From an uncultured Collinsella sp. (GTDB taxonomy: Bacteria > Actinomycetota > Coriobacteriia > Coriobacteriales > Coriobacteriaceae): 6,212 nucleotides of DNA. The stretch lies in NCBI GenBank assembly GCA_900557505.1, contig USTC01000081.1, forward strand, positions 1 to 6,212. Direction: 5' to 3'. Both the position numbers and the translations under genes were made by a program. Shown one piece after another: positions 1 to 5,239 of this stretch; the stretch's first letter is position 1, and every line of letters starts with the position of its first letter. Under the pieces are notes generated by a model, which had not been told where the DNA came from, ran no database searches, and saw nothing but the letters and a program-made list of their open reading frames with translations.

Positions 1-1
1 G

Positions 2-925
2 GTGCTCATGCACGGTCGCGGCGGTGCCGTGGGCCGTGGCGGCGGCCCGGCCAACAAGGCCGTGCTGGCGCAGCCCAAGGGTTCGGTCAACTGCTTCTTT
101 AAGCTCACCGAGCAGGGCGAGGTCATCTTTGCCCGTTACGGCAACCGCACGCTGGCTCAGCGCCATGTTGAGTCCGTTGCCGCCGCAACGCTTTTGCAGT
201 CGGCCCCGAGTGTCGAGAAGACCAACACCGAGACCACTCAGAAGTTCTGGGATATGGCCGAGAAGCTCAACACCGCAAGCCACGAGCGCTATCTGGACCT
301 GCTGAACACCGAGGACTTTACACCGTGGTTCTCGACAGTGACGCCGCTGCCCGAGGTCGGTCTGCTGCCGATCGGCTCGCGTCCCGCCAAGCGCGGCCTG
401 GGTGCCAAGTCGCTCGACGACCTGCGTACCATTCCGTGGATCTTCAGCTGGAGCCAGGCACGCATTAACCTGGCCGCTTGGTACGGCCTGGGCACCGCCT
501 GCGAGCAGCTGGGCGATCTTGACCAGCTCAAGGCTGCCTACCAGGAGTGGCCGTTCTTCCGCACGTTCATCGACAACATCGAGATGTCGATCGCCAAGAC
601 CGACCAGCGCATCGCCAAGATGTATCTGCATCTGGGCGATCGCCAGGATCTGTCCGAGAAGGTCTTCACCGAGATGCAGCTCACCCGTAAGTGGGTCCTT
701 GCCATCGTCGGTGACGAGTGGCCGCTGCAGCGTCGTCGCGTGCTCGGCTGCGCCGTTCGCGTGCGTAACCCCTATGTCGACGCTCTGTCCATCGCTCAGG
801 TCCGCGCCCTTCGCGAGGTGCGTATGAACCAGGACGAGATGGCCGAGGAGAAGAAGGCCGAGTACATGAGCCTGATTCTTTCGACTGTGACCGGCGTCTC
901 GGCAGGACTGCAAAACACGGGGTAA
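2..925 (+). CDS. ppc: Phosphoenolpyruvate carboxylase, C-terminal part (5' end outside window)
   Basis: This enzyme adds bicarbonate to phosphoenolpyruvate in the cytoplasm to give oxaloacetate, refilling the C4 acid pool. Only about the last 307 of roughly 900 residues are here; the GTG at position 2 is an internal codon, not a start. Seen in the sequence: the glycine/arginine active-site loop HGRGGAVGRGGGP (residues 4-16 of the fragment), then TEQGEVI, LPIGSRPAKR, the strongly conserved block IPWIFSWSQAR, WPFF, the AKTD segment matching the region of the E. coli allosteric lysine, VRNPYVD, and the C-terminal QNTG that closes nearly all bacterial members. The frame is open to a TAA at 923-925 with no defect. 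The reading frame, tail and motifs match the family end to end. It ends 21 nt before a hairpin repeat and is probably transcribed separately from larA, which starts 467 nt further on. Confidence 0.97.
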   Translation: MLMHGRGGAVGRGGGPANKAVLAQPKGSVNCFFKLTEQGEVIFARYGNRTLAQRHVESVAAATLLQSAPSVEKTNTETTQKFWDMAEKLNTASHERYLDLLNTEDFTPWFSTVTPLPEVGLLPIGSRPAKRGLGAKSLDDLRTIPWIFSWSQARINLAAWYGLGTACEQLGDLDQLKAAYQEWPFFRTFIDNIEMSIAKTDQRIAKMYLHLGDRQDLSEKVFTEMQLTRKWVLAIVGDEWPLQRRRVLGCAVRVRNPYVDALSIAQVRALREVRMNQDEMAEEKKAEYMSLILSTVTGVSAGLQNTG

Positions 926-945
926 TCGATAGCCCTGTAGTCGTT

Positions 946-1080
946 GTCCGGGGCCGCCGTTTGTTTTCTTTCCGGCGCGTCCTCGGACATGCAAGAAGCC
1001 CTCGCTGCGCACTTCGTGCGGCGAGGGCTTCTTGCGTCCTGCGGAGTGTGCCTAAAAGTAAACCTATGGCGGACCCTGCG
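946..1080. repeat. Hairpin intergenic repeat, copy 1
   Basis: A strong hairpin lies just after the ppc stop. Its 15-bp perfect stem is 991-1005 paired with 1021-1035, and inside it CGCAC (1008-1012) pairs with GTGCG (1016-1020) around a TTC loop. The same element recurs at 3476-3608, with shared GTCCTCGG before the stem, GTCCTGCGGAGTG after it, and AACCTATG(G/C)CGGACCCTGCG at the right end. In this copy the left outer arm has diverged from the right; GTCCG (946-950) can still pair with CGGAC (1070-1074). No U-tract follows the stem, so if it ends ppc transcription it is not a textbook intrinsic terminator. A family of dispersed palindromic repeats is the best description. Confidence 0.8.
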
Positions 1081-1238
1081 ATGTCCGGTCTTCAGCGGAT
1101 TACTGGCTGGGAAAAGCTGGTGCGCTTCGCGCGTTTTGGATGGGGTCTGTCCCGGCGGCGCGTTTGGTGCTTCGCGCCTCGCGTCTTATCGATCGGGATT
1201 GAGATGCATTTGGCGCTTCTCGCCTTACGACTGTAGCG

Positions 1239-1274
1239 GCCGCGGTCCCGTTTGGGATCGCGGCTGTTCTGTTG
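1239..1274 (+). terminator. Possible intrinsic terminator upstream of larA
   Basis: GCCGCGGTCCC (1239-1249) pairs with GGGATCGCGGC (1254-1264) through 11 bp with one G-U wobble and a GTTT loop. The stem is followed by the T-enriched but interrupted TGTTCTGTTG (1265-1274). It could stop read-through from ppc before larA. The broken T-tract keeps confidence moderate. Confidence 0.4.
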
Positions 1275-1373
1275 TGGGTCAAATATGAACGTTATGTTAA
1301 CGACTCGGTGGACGGTGGCGTTTTTCGGTGAGCGGCGTATCCTTCCAACGGTTTATCTAGTGTGTCAGTTGAA

Positions 1374-1383
1374 AGGAAGAGGG
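1374..1383 (+). promoter_or_regulatory. Ribosome binding site that fixes the larA TTG start
   Basis: AGGAAGAGGG lies 9 nt before the TTG at 1393. No ATG or GTG in the larA frame lies near the point where homology to LarA begins, so this purine-rich site decides the start. Confidence 0.65.
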
Positions 1384-1392
1384 CGCTCGTCA

Positions 1393-2670
1393 TTGTTTGA
1401 ATGTGAACTGCCGTTTGACCACAAGACGTTGCATCTGGAGCTCGAGGATAAGAACTTCGCGGGTGTGATGGAGGGTCATCAAAACGAGTTTAAGACCACG
1501 AAATCGCAGGAAGAGCTGGTAGAGGAGTCGCTTGCCAACCCTTATGGCTCGCCTTCGCTCGAGGAGCTTTGTGCTGGCAAAAAGGATATCGTCATCATTA
1601 GCTCCGACCATACGCGCCCCGTTCCCTCGCGTGTGACGATGCCTATTCTGCTGCATCACATCCATTCTGCTGCGCCTGAAGCGCGCGTTCGCATTCTGGT
1701 TGCTACGGGTATGCATCGTCCGTCGACGCACGAGGAGCTCGTCAACAAGTACGGCGAGGAGATCGTTGCCAACGAGGAAATCGTTATGCACGTTGCGACT
1801 GACGACAGCATGATGAAAAAGATCGGCACCCTGCCTTCTGGTGGCGAGTGCATCATCAATAAGATTGCCGTCGATTGCGATCTGCTGCTTGCCGAGGGCT
1901 TTATTGAGCCGCACTTCTTTGCTGGTTTCTCCGGCAGCCGCAAGTCCGTCCTGCCCGGCATCGCCAGCTACAAGACCATCATGTACAACCACAACGGCCA
2001 GTTTGTGAACGATTCTCATTCGCGCGCCGGCAACCTGTGCCACAACCACGTGAGCGAGGACATGTTTGCCGCTGCCGAGATGGCTCACCTTGCCTTTGTG
2101 CTGAACGTGGTGCTCAACGGCAAGCATGAGGTCATCGGCTCCTTCGCCGGTGACATCCACAAGGCACACGAGGCTGGCTGCGAGTTCGTGAAGAGCCTTG
2201 CCGGCGTTGAGCCCGTCGAGTGCGAGATTGCCATCACCACCAACGGCGGCTACCCGCTCGATCAGAACATCTACCAGGCCGTGAAGGGCATGTGCTCTGC
2301 CGAGGCCACGCTTCCCGAGGGCGGTGTGATCATCGACGTCGCCGGTTGTGCCGACGGTCACGGCGGCGAGGGCTTCTATCACAACATCGCCGACAACGAT
2401 CCGGCAGAGTTTGAGCGCGCCTGTATCGACCGTCCTAAGGACGAGACCCTGCCCGACCAGTGGACGAGCCAGATCTTTGCCCGCATCCTGGCGCATCACC
2501 CTGTGATCATGGTCACCGACCTGTGCGATCACCAGATGATCAAGGATATGCACATGACGCCGGTCAACACCCTCGAGGAGGCGCTCAAGCTCGCCTTTGA
2601 GATGAAGGGTGCCGATGCCAAGGTGGCCGTTATTCCCGATGGCCTGGGCGTTGTTGTCGCTCAGCACTAG
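1393..2670 (+). CDS. larA: Lactate racemase LarA (nickel-pincer cofactor enzyme)
   Basis: LarA interconverts D- and L-lactate in the cytoplasm using the nickel pincer nucleotide (NPN) bound to a lysine; hydride is taken from and returned to lactate. From the TTG at 1393 the product is 425 aa, against 424 in L. plantarum. As I recall the L. plantarum numbering, the key residues fall at the same positions: D72 and R75 in SSDHTRPVP, H108 in TGMHRPSTHEE, H174 and the cofactor lysine K184 in the stretch from EPHFFAGFSG to RKSVLPGI, nickel ligand H200, Q295 and K298 in YQAVKG. The conserved tryptophan is at 357, one residue earlier because of a one-residue gap. The frame is open upstream to TTG 1252, but those 47 codons do not resemble LarA and precede the ribosome site. 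It is followed after 49 nt by the channel gene, probably in one transcript. Catalytic conservation is complete, so lactate racemization is more likely than another LarA-homolog substrate. Confidence 0.96.
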   Translation: MFECELPFDHKTLHLELEDKNFAGVMEGHQNEFKTTKSQEELVEESLANPYGSPSLEELCAGKKDIVIISSDHTRPVPSRVTMPILLHHIHSAAPEARVRILVATGMHRPSTHEELVNKYGEEIVANEEIVMHVATDDSMMKKIGTLPSGGECIINKIAVDCDLLLAEGFIEPHFFAGFSGSRKSVLPGIASYKTIMYNHNGQFVNDSHSRAGNLCHNHVSEDMFAAAEMAHLAFVLNVVLNGKHEVIGSFAGDIHKAHEAGCEFVKSLAGVEPVECEIAITTNGGYPLDQNIYQAVKGMCSAEATLPEGGVIIDVAGCADGHGGEGFYHNIADNDPAEFERACIDRPKDETLPDQWTSQIFARILAHHPVIMVTDLCDHQMIKDMHMTPVNTLEEALKLAFEMKGADAKVAVIPDGLGVVVAQH

Positions 2671-2679
2671 CGCGCGGCC

Positions 2680-2698
2680 TAAACGAATCGTTTATAAC
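2680..2698 (+). promoter_or_regulatory. Palindrome in the larA-larD gap, possible operator or internal promoter
   Basis: TAAACGA (2680-2686) and TCGTTTA (2688-2694) form a perfect 7-bp inverted repeat around one base. It overlaps TATAAC (2693-2698), a 5/6 match to a -10 hexamer, but no -35 stands at the right distance. It could be a regulator site or chance; the short stem is unlikely to terminate transcription. Confidence 0.3.
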
Positions 2699-2719
2699 CG
2701 ACAAGAAAGATAAGGTTTT

Positions 2720-3451
2720 ATGCTTACCAAACTCCTCTGCGAATTCGGCGCAACGGCCCTCATGATCATCTTTGGCGTGGGCGTGCACTGCGATACCGTG
2801 CTCAAGGGCACCAAGTATCAGGGCTCCGGCCATATGTTTGCCATCACCACTTGGTCTTTTGGCATCTCGGTCTGCCTGTTTGTCTTTGGCGGCGCCGTGT
2901 GCATGAACCCGGCTATGGTGCTTGCCCAGTGCATCGTAGGCCTGGTGCCGTGGAGCAGCTGCATCCCCTTCATGATTGCCGATATGCTCGGCGGCTTTGT
3001 GGGCGCCGTAATCGCTTGGCTTATGTATGCCGATGAGTTCAAGGCTTCCGAGGGCGTCGTCGACCCCATTGCCCAGCGCAACATCTTCTCGACCAACCCC
3101 ACCACCGAGGGTACGAACTATGCCCGTAACTTCTTCTGCGAGGCTATCTGCACCTTTGTGTTCATCAGCGCCATCCTTGCTGCCGCTAGCCGCGCTGGCG
3201 AGAACGTTCTGATGCTTGCCATCTGCGTCGGCCTGATCGTTTGGGCTGTTGGCATGGGCATGGGCGGCATTACCGGCTTCGCCATGAACCAGGCTCGTGA
3301 CCTTGGTCCTCGCATGGCCTATCAGGTGCTGCCGATCAAGAACAAGGCTGACAACAACTGGAAGTACGGCCTGCTTGTTCCTGGCATCGCGCCGTTTGTC
3401 GGTGCCGCTTTGGCCGCGCTGTTTGTGCATGGTTTCTTGGGCATGTTCTAG
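2720..3451 (+). CDS. larD: MIP-family (aquaglyceroporin) channel, LarD-like
   Basis: A 243-aa integral membrane channel of the aquaporin/glycerol facilitator family. In L. plantarum larD in the lar operon encodes a lactic acid channel, and its place 49 nt after larA argues for the same role here, though this is inferred from context. Hydrophobic segments cover about residues 5-23, 40-60, 80-103, 137-156, 163-183 and 217-241, giving the six-helix pattern. The first half-helix motif is CMNPAMV (NPA at 63-65), where most members have HxNPAV. The second is MNQARDLGPR (NQA at 190-192), where NPARDxGPR is usual; the selectivity arginine R193 is kept. ATG 2720 is preceded by the purine-rich GAAAGATAAGG (2705-2715). 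The length is near the usual 230-290 aa. Assignment to the MIP family is firm; the substrate, and the symbol, are less sure because the motifs are unusual. Confidence 0.85.
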   Translation: MLTKLLCEFGATALMIIFGVGVHCDTVLKGTKYQGSGHMFAITTWSFGISVCLFVFGGAVCMNPAMVLAQCIVGLVPWSSCIPFMIADMLGGFVGAVIAWLMYADEFKASEGVVDPIAQRNIFSTNPTTEGTNYARNFFCEAICTFVFISAILAAASRAGENVLMLAICVGLIVWAVGMGMGGITGFAMNQARDLGPRMAYQVLPIKNKADNNWKYGLLVPGIAPFVGAALAALFVHGFLGMF

Positions 3452-3475
3452 TCCAAGACAATTGATATAACGCCC

Positions 3476-3608
3476 GGGTCCGGCATAGGTTAACTTTCCG
3501 CCGCGTCCTCGGGCATGCAAGAAGCTCCCGCTGCGCACTTCGTGCGGCGGGAGCTTCTTGCGTCCTGCGGAGTGCGGCGGAAAGTTAACCTATGCCGGAC
3601 CCTGCGGG
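3476..3608. repeat. Hairpin intergenic repeat, copy 2, with 29-bp perfect outer arms
   Basis: This is a nested palindrome between two convergent genes. The outer arms 3476-3504 and 3574-3602 are perfectly complementary over 29 bp. The inner stem, 3517-3531 with 3547-3561, is perfect over 15 bp, and an apical CGCAC/GTGCG stem (3534-3538, 3542-3546) has a TTC loop. The linkers 3505-3516 and 3562-3573 do not pair but resemble each other (GTCCTCGG, GTCCTGCGG). It begins 25 nt after the larD stop, much as copy 1 follows ppc. It could act as a two-way transcription stop or 3' end stabiliser, although no T-tract is present on either side. There is no transposase and no obvious target duplication. 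Confidence 0.88.
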
Positions 3609-3646
3609 AATCCAGTTGCGTTCGAACAAGCAACCAACATATATAT

Positions 3647-3764
3647 CTGAATTTGGATGTGGTGGGCACTTTGTTGTTGGGCGCTTTGAGGTGCGAGTGA
3701 CACTTTGGGATGCGTGGTGGCCTGGGGTGGGGCGGTGCCTTGGGATGAGAGGCTTACTTACTTA
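3647..3764 (-). terminator. C-rich, G-poor region after the TetR gene, possible Rho-dependent terminator
   Basis: Read as RNA from the - strand, starting at the tetR stop codon, this 118-nt stretch has 49 C and only 17 G, little capacity to form hairpins, and runs such as CCGCCCCACCCC. A C-over-G bubble just past a stop codon is the signature of a Rho utilisation site. No intrinsic terminator was seen for the larB-larC-tetR transcript before the hairpin repeat at 3608. Confidence 0.4.
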
Positions 3765-4301
3765 GTTGAAGAGGGGCTTTATGGCTGATAGGTAGTCTTT
3801 GGCTACGTCCTCTTTTGGGGCTTGGAAGTTGTGCCAGGCCCACCATTGGACCATTCCTACGAAGCTTGAGGCTATGTGGTGCAGCAAGAAACTGCGGTCC
3901 ATGGTGGCGGCGGGGCCTGCGGGGTCGGCGGGGACGGTTTCGGCTGCTCGTGACATGATGGTCTTGCGTAGGCAGTCGGCGAAGACGCGTGAGCCGGCGC
4001 CGGCTACGAGGGCTCGAACGCCCTGGCGGCGCTCCCAGAGGTTGTTGAGGATATGCTCGACCTGCACGAGCGGGTCGTCGAGTGGCGTGCCATCGTCGTC
4101 GAGGGCGTGGGTGCAGATGTCGCTCACGAGCTCGGACAGTAGGTCATCTTTGCTCTTGAAGAGGCCGTAGAATGTCGCGCGGCCTACGTGAGCGCGCGCG
4201 ATGATGTCGCCGACGGTGATCTTGCCGTAGTCCTTCTCGCGAAGGAGCTCGGAAAACGCATTGACAATAGCGGTGCGGCTTTTGGTTTTGCGGGCATCCA
4301 T
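3762..4301 (-). CDS. TetR/AcrR-family transcriptional regulator
   Basis: A 179-aa DNA-binding regulator. Residues 8-55 form the TetR domain; the helix-turn-helix lies at about 28-47 (ITVGDIIARAHVGRATFYGL), followed by the typical FKSKDDLL. The C-terminal part, ending around HHIASSFVGMVQWWAWHNF (141-159), resembles the ligand and dimer domain of DhaS-like TetR proteins. The ligand cannot be told. The start is ATG 4301, since the residues before it are out-of-frame larC sequence. Only 2 nt separate it from the larC stop (TAG-CC-ATG) and no Shine-Dalgarno is visible, so translation is probably coupled to larC. As last gene of the larBC unit it is the natural candidate to control the lar genes, in place of the CRP-type LarR of L. 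plantarum; this is inference. Its 3' half uses A-ending codons (ATA, CTA, TCA, GTA) more than the neighbours do. Confidence 0.9.
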   Translation of the reverse strand: MDARKTKSRTAIVNAFSELLREKDYGKITVGDIIARAHVGRATFYGLFKSKDDLLSELVSDICTHALDDDGTPLDDPLVQVEHILNNLWERRQGVRALVAGAGSRVFADCLRKTIMSRAAETVPADPAGPAATMDRSFLLHHIASSFVGMVQWWAWHNFQAPKEDVAKDYLSAIKPLFN

Positions 4302-4303
4302 GG

Positions 4304-5227
4304 CTATGCATCCACATGAACAAGCAGGCAACGGAGCGTGCCGGAGCAACCCTCGTAGGGGCGTTTGCCGGCGCCGTAGCCGACGGCTTCGATGCGGTAG
4401 CGTGAGGGCAGTTGGTCGGACGTGCGCAGCGCGGTGACGATGGCGGCGCCCGTGGGCGTCACGAGCTCGCCGGCGACCGGCGCGGGCGTGAGGGCGATAT
4501 TGCCTGCCTGGCACAGGTTGACGACAGCGGGGACGGGAATGGGCATGAGGCCGTGGGCACAGTGGATGGTACCGTGACCCTCGGAGAGCGACTCGACGAC
4601 AATATCCTCGATGCCCAGGTCATCGAGGCAGATGGCGACAGAGCAGATGTCAACGATGGAATCGATGGCGCCTACCTCGTGGAACATGACGGTCTCGGGC
4701 GTTTTACCGTGAGCCTTGGCCTCGGCAGCAGCGAGTACGGAAAAAATGGCGAGCGCGCGACGCTTGGCGCCATCGCTTAGCTGCGAGCCATCGATGATGG
4801 CGGTGACGTCGGCTAGCGAGCGGTGATGATGGTGGTGGGTGTGGTGATGATCCTCGTGCTCATGGGCGTGGCCCTCATGGTCATGTTCGTGGCAGTGCTC
4901 GTGTTCGCCATGATCATGATGGTGGTGCTCATGCTCATGCTCATGCTCATGTGTGTGCCCGGCAACTGCTTCGTTGCCGTAGAGCCAGGCCATGTCGTGG
5001 TCATGGTTCTCGAGCTCCTCTGCCAGCTGAACGTCAAAGTCGCAGGCGTCGATGCCATGCTTGTTTACGCGTGTGACGGCAATCTCAAAGCCGTCGACCG
5101 GCAGCGTGGCGAGCTGCTCGTGCAGATGCTCCTCGCTGGCGCCCAGGTCGAGCAGGGCCGCGACGGTCATATCGCCGCTGATGCCCGAGGTGCCGTCGAT
5201 GATAAGCGTATGCTGATGGTTGGACAT
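4304..5227 (-). CDS. larC: Nickel insertion protein LarC, N-terminal (LarC1-type) domain only, with His-rich insert
   Basis: LarC inserts nickel into the sulfur-bearing pyridinium nucleotide to finish the LarA cofactor; from the literature it is a CTP-dependent cyclometallase. Seen here: GISGDM (15-20), the variant of the family's GASGDM; FHEVGAIDSIVDI (182-194); the GHGTIHCAHG and PIPVPA segment (217-234); GELVTPTGAAI (253-263); GYGAGKRP (283-290). Residues 91-135 are a metal-binding type insert with 26 histidines. The product is 307 aa and stops at the usual end of the LarC1 domain. Full LarC proteins run to about 400 aa with a LarC2 domain; in L. plantarum LarC2 is reached by ribosomal frameshifting. 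No LarC2-like sequence occurs in any - strand frame downstream, which holds the TetR gene instead. The start is ATG 5227 with AAGGAG 6 nt upstream, 10 nt after the larB stop. Family identity is sure; function without LarC2 is open. Confidence 0.9.
   Translation of the reverse strand: MSNHQHTLIIDGTSGISGDMTVAALLDLGASEEHLHEQLATLPVDGFEIAVTRVNKHGIDACDFDVQLAEELENHDHDMAWLYGNEAVAGHTHEHEHEHEHHHHDHGEHEHCHEHDHEGHAHEHEDHHHTHHHHHRSLADVTAIIDGSQLSDGAKRRALAIFSVLAAAEAKAHGKTPETVMFHEVGAIDSIVDICSVAICLDDLGIEDIVVESLSEGHGTIHCAHGLMPIPVPAVVNLCQAGNIALTPAPVAGELVTPTGAAIVTALRTSDQLPSRYRIEAVGYGAGKRPYEGCSGTLRCLLVHVDA
4823..4957 (-). repeat. Histidine-rich low-complexity coding segment, with hexanucleotide tandem repeat
   Basis: This part of larC encodes residues 91-135, which alternate His with Glu and Asp. 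At 4926-4951 the + strand reads TGCTCA four times plus two bases, giving His-Glu pairs. Gain or loss of a unit would stay in frame, so the length of the insert can be expected to vary among strains. Confidence 0.85.
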
Positions 5228-5233
5228 GGAATG

Positions 5234-5239
5234 CTCCTT
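5234..5239 (-). promoter_or_regulatory. larC ribosome binding site, overlapping the larB stop
   Basis: On the - strand TAAGGAG contains both the last two bases of the larB TAA (5238-5240) and the Shine-Dalgarno AAGGAG, 6 nt before the larC ATG. This implies the same transcript and probably coupled translation. Confidence 0.8.

Larger units (their letters stand above)
1081..1392. other. Noncoding region and larA leader
   Basis: About 310 nt without a credible gene. Frames that cross it are short or share only the translated hairpin repeat. It contains small GC-rich inverted repeats such as GGCGCG (1157-1162) with CGCGCC (1173-1178), a larger hairpin at 1239-1264, and CGTTA-TGT-TAACG at 1290-1302. 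The larA transcript presumably begins between about 1275 and 1370, but I see no convincing -35/-10 pair there; TTGTGG (1272-1277) with TATGTT (1293-1298) has only a 15-nt spacer. No known riboswitch was recognised. Confidence 0.5.

Noticed and set aside
944..1288. Open frame over hairpin copy 1 whose translation resembles one over copy 2 (3515-3700)
   Set aside because: The shared peptide is only the translated palindrome; there is no ribosome site, and the stem changes preserve pairing rather than the amino acids.
1275..1392. Metal or other riboswitch in the larA leader
   Set aside because: Only a 13-nt palindrome and weak stems are visible; no recognised aptamer consensus.
1390..2667. A 425-codon open frame antisense to larA
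   Set aside because: It mirrors larA almost exactly and results from GC-rich third codon positions; its translation is low-complexity V/H/A/G/D-rich and matches no family I know. Similar shadows lie opposite the channel gene and larB.
3615..3634. GTTGC-GTTCGAACAA-GCAAC, reminiscent of a tRNA T-arm and so of an attachment site
   Set aside because: The loop is 10 nt instead of 7, no acceptor or anticodon arm fits around it, and no integrase is present.
4302..4514. Upstream extension of the TetR frame to 4514
   Set aside because: It overlaps conserved larC codons and is Arg/His-rich out-of-frame sequence; the TetR domain begins just after ATG 4301.
4823..4957. CRISPR-like or satellite array at the short repeats
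   Set aside because: The repeats are 6-bp coding units for His-Glu without spacers.
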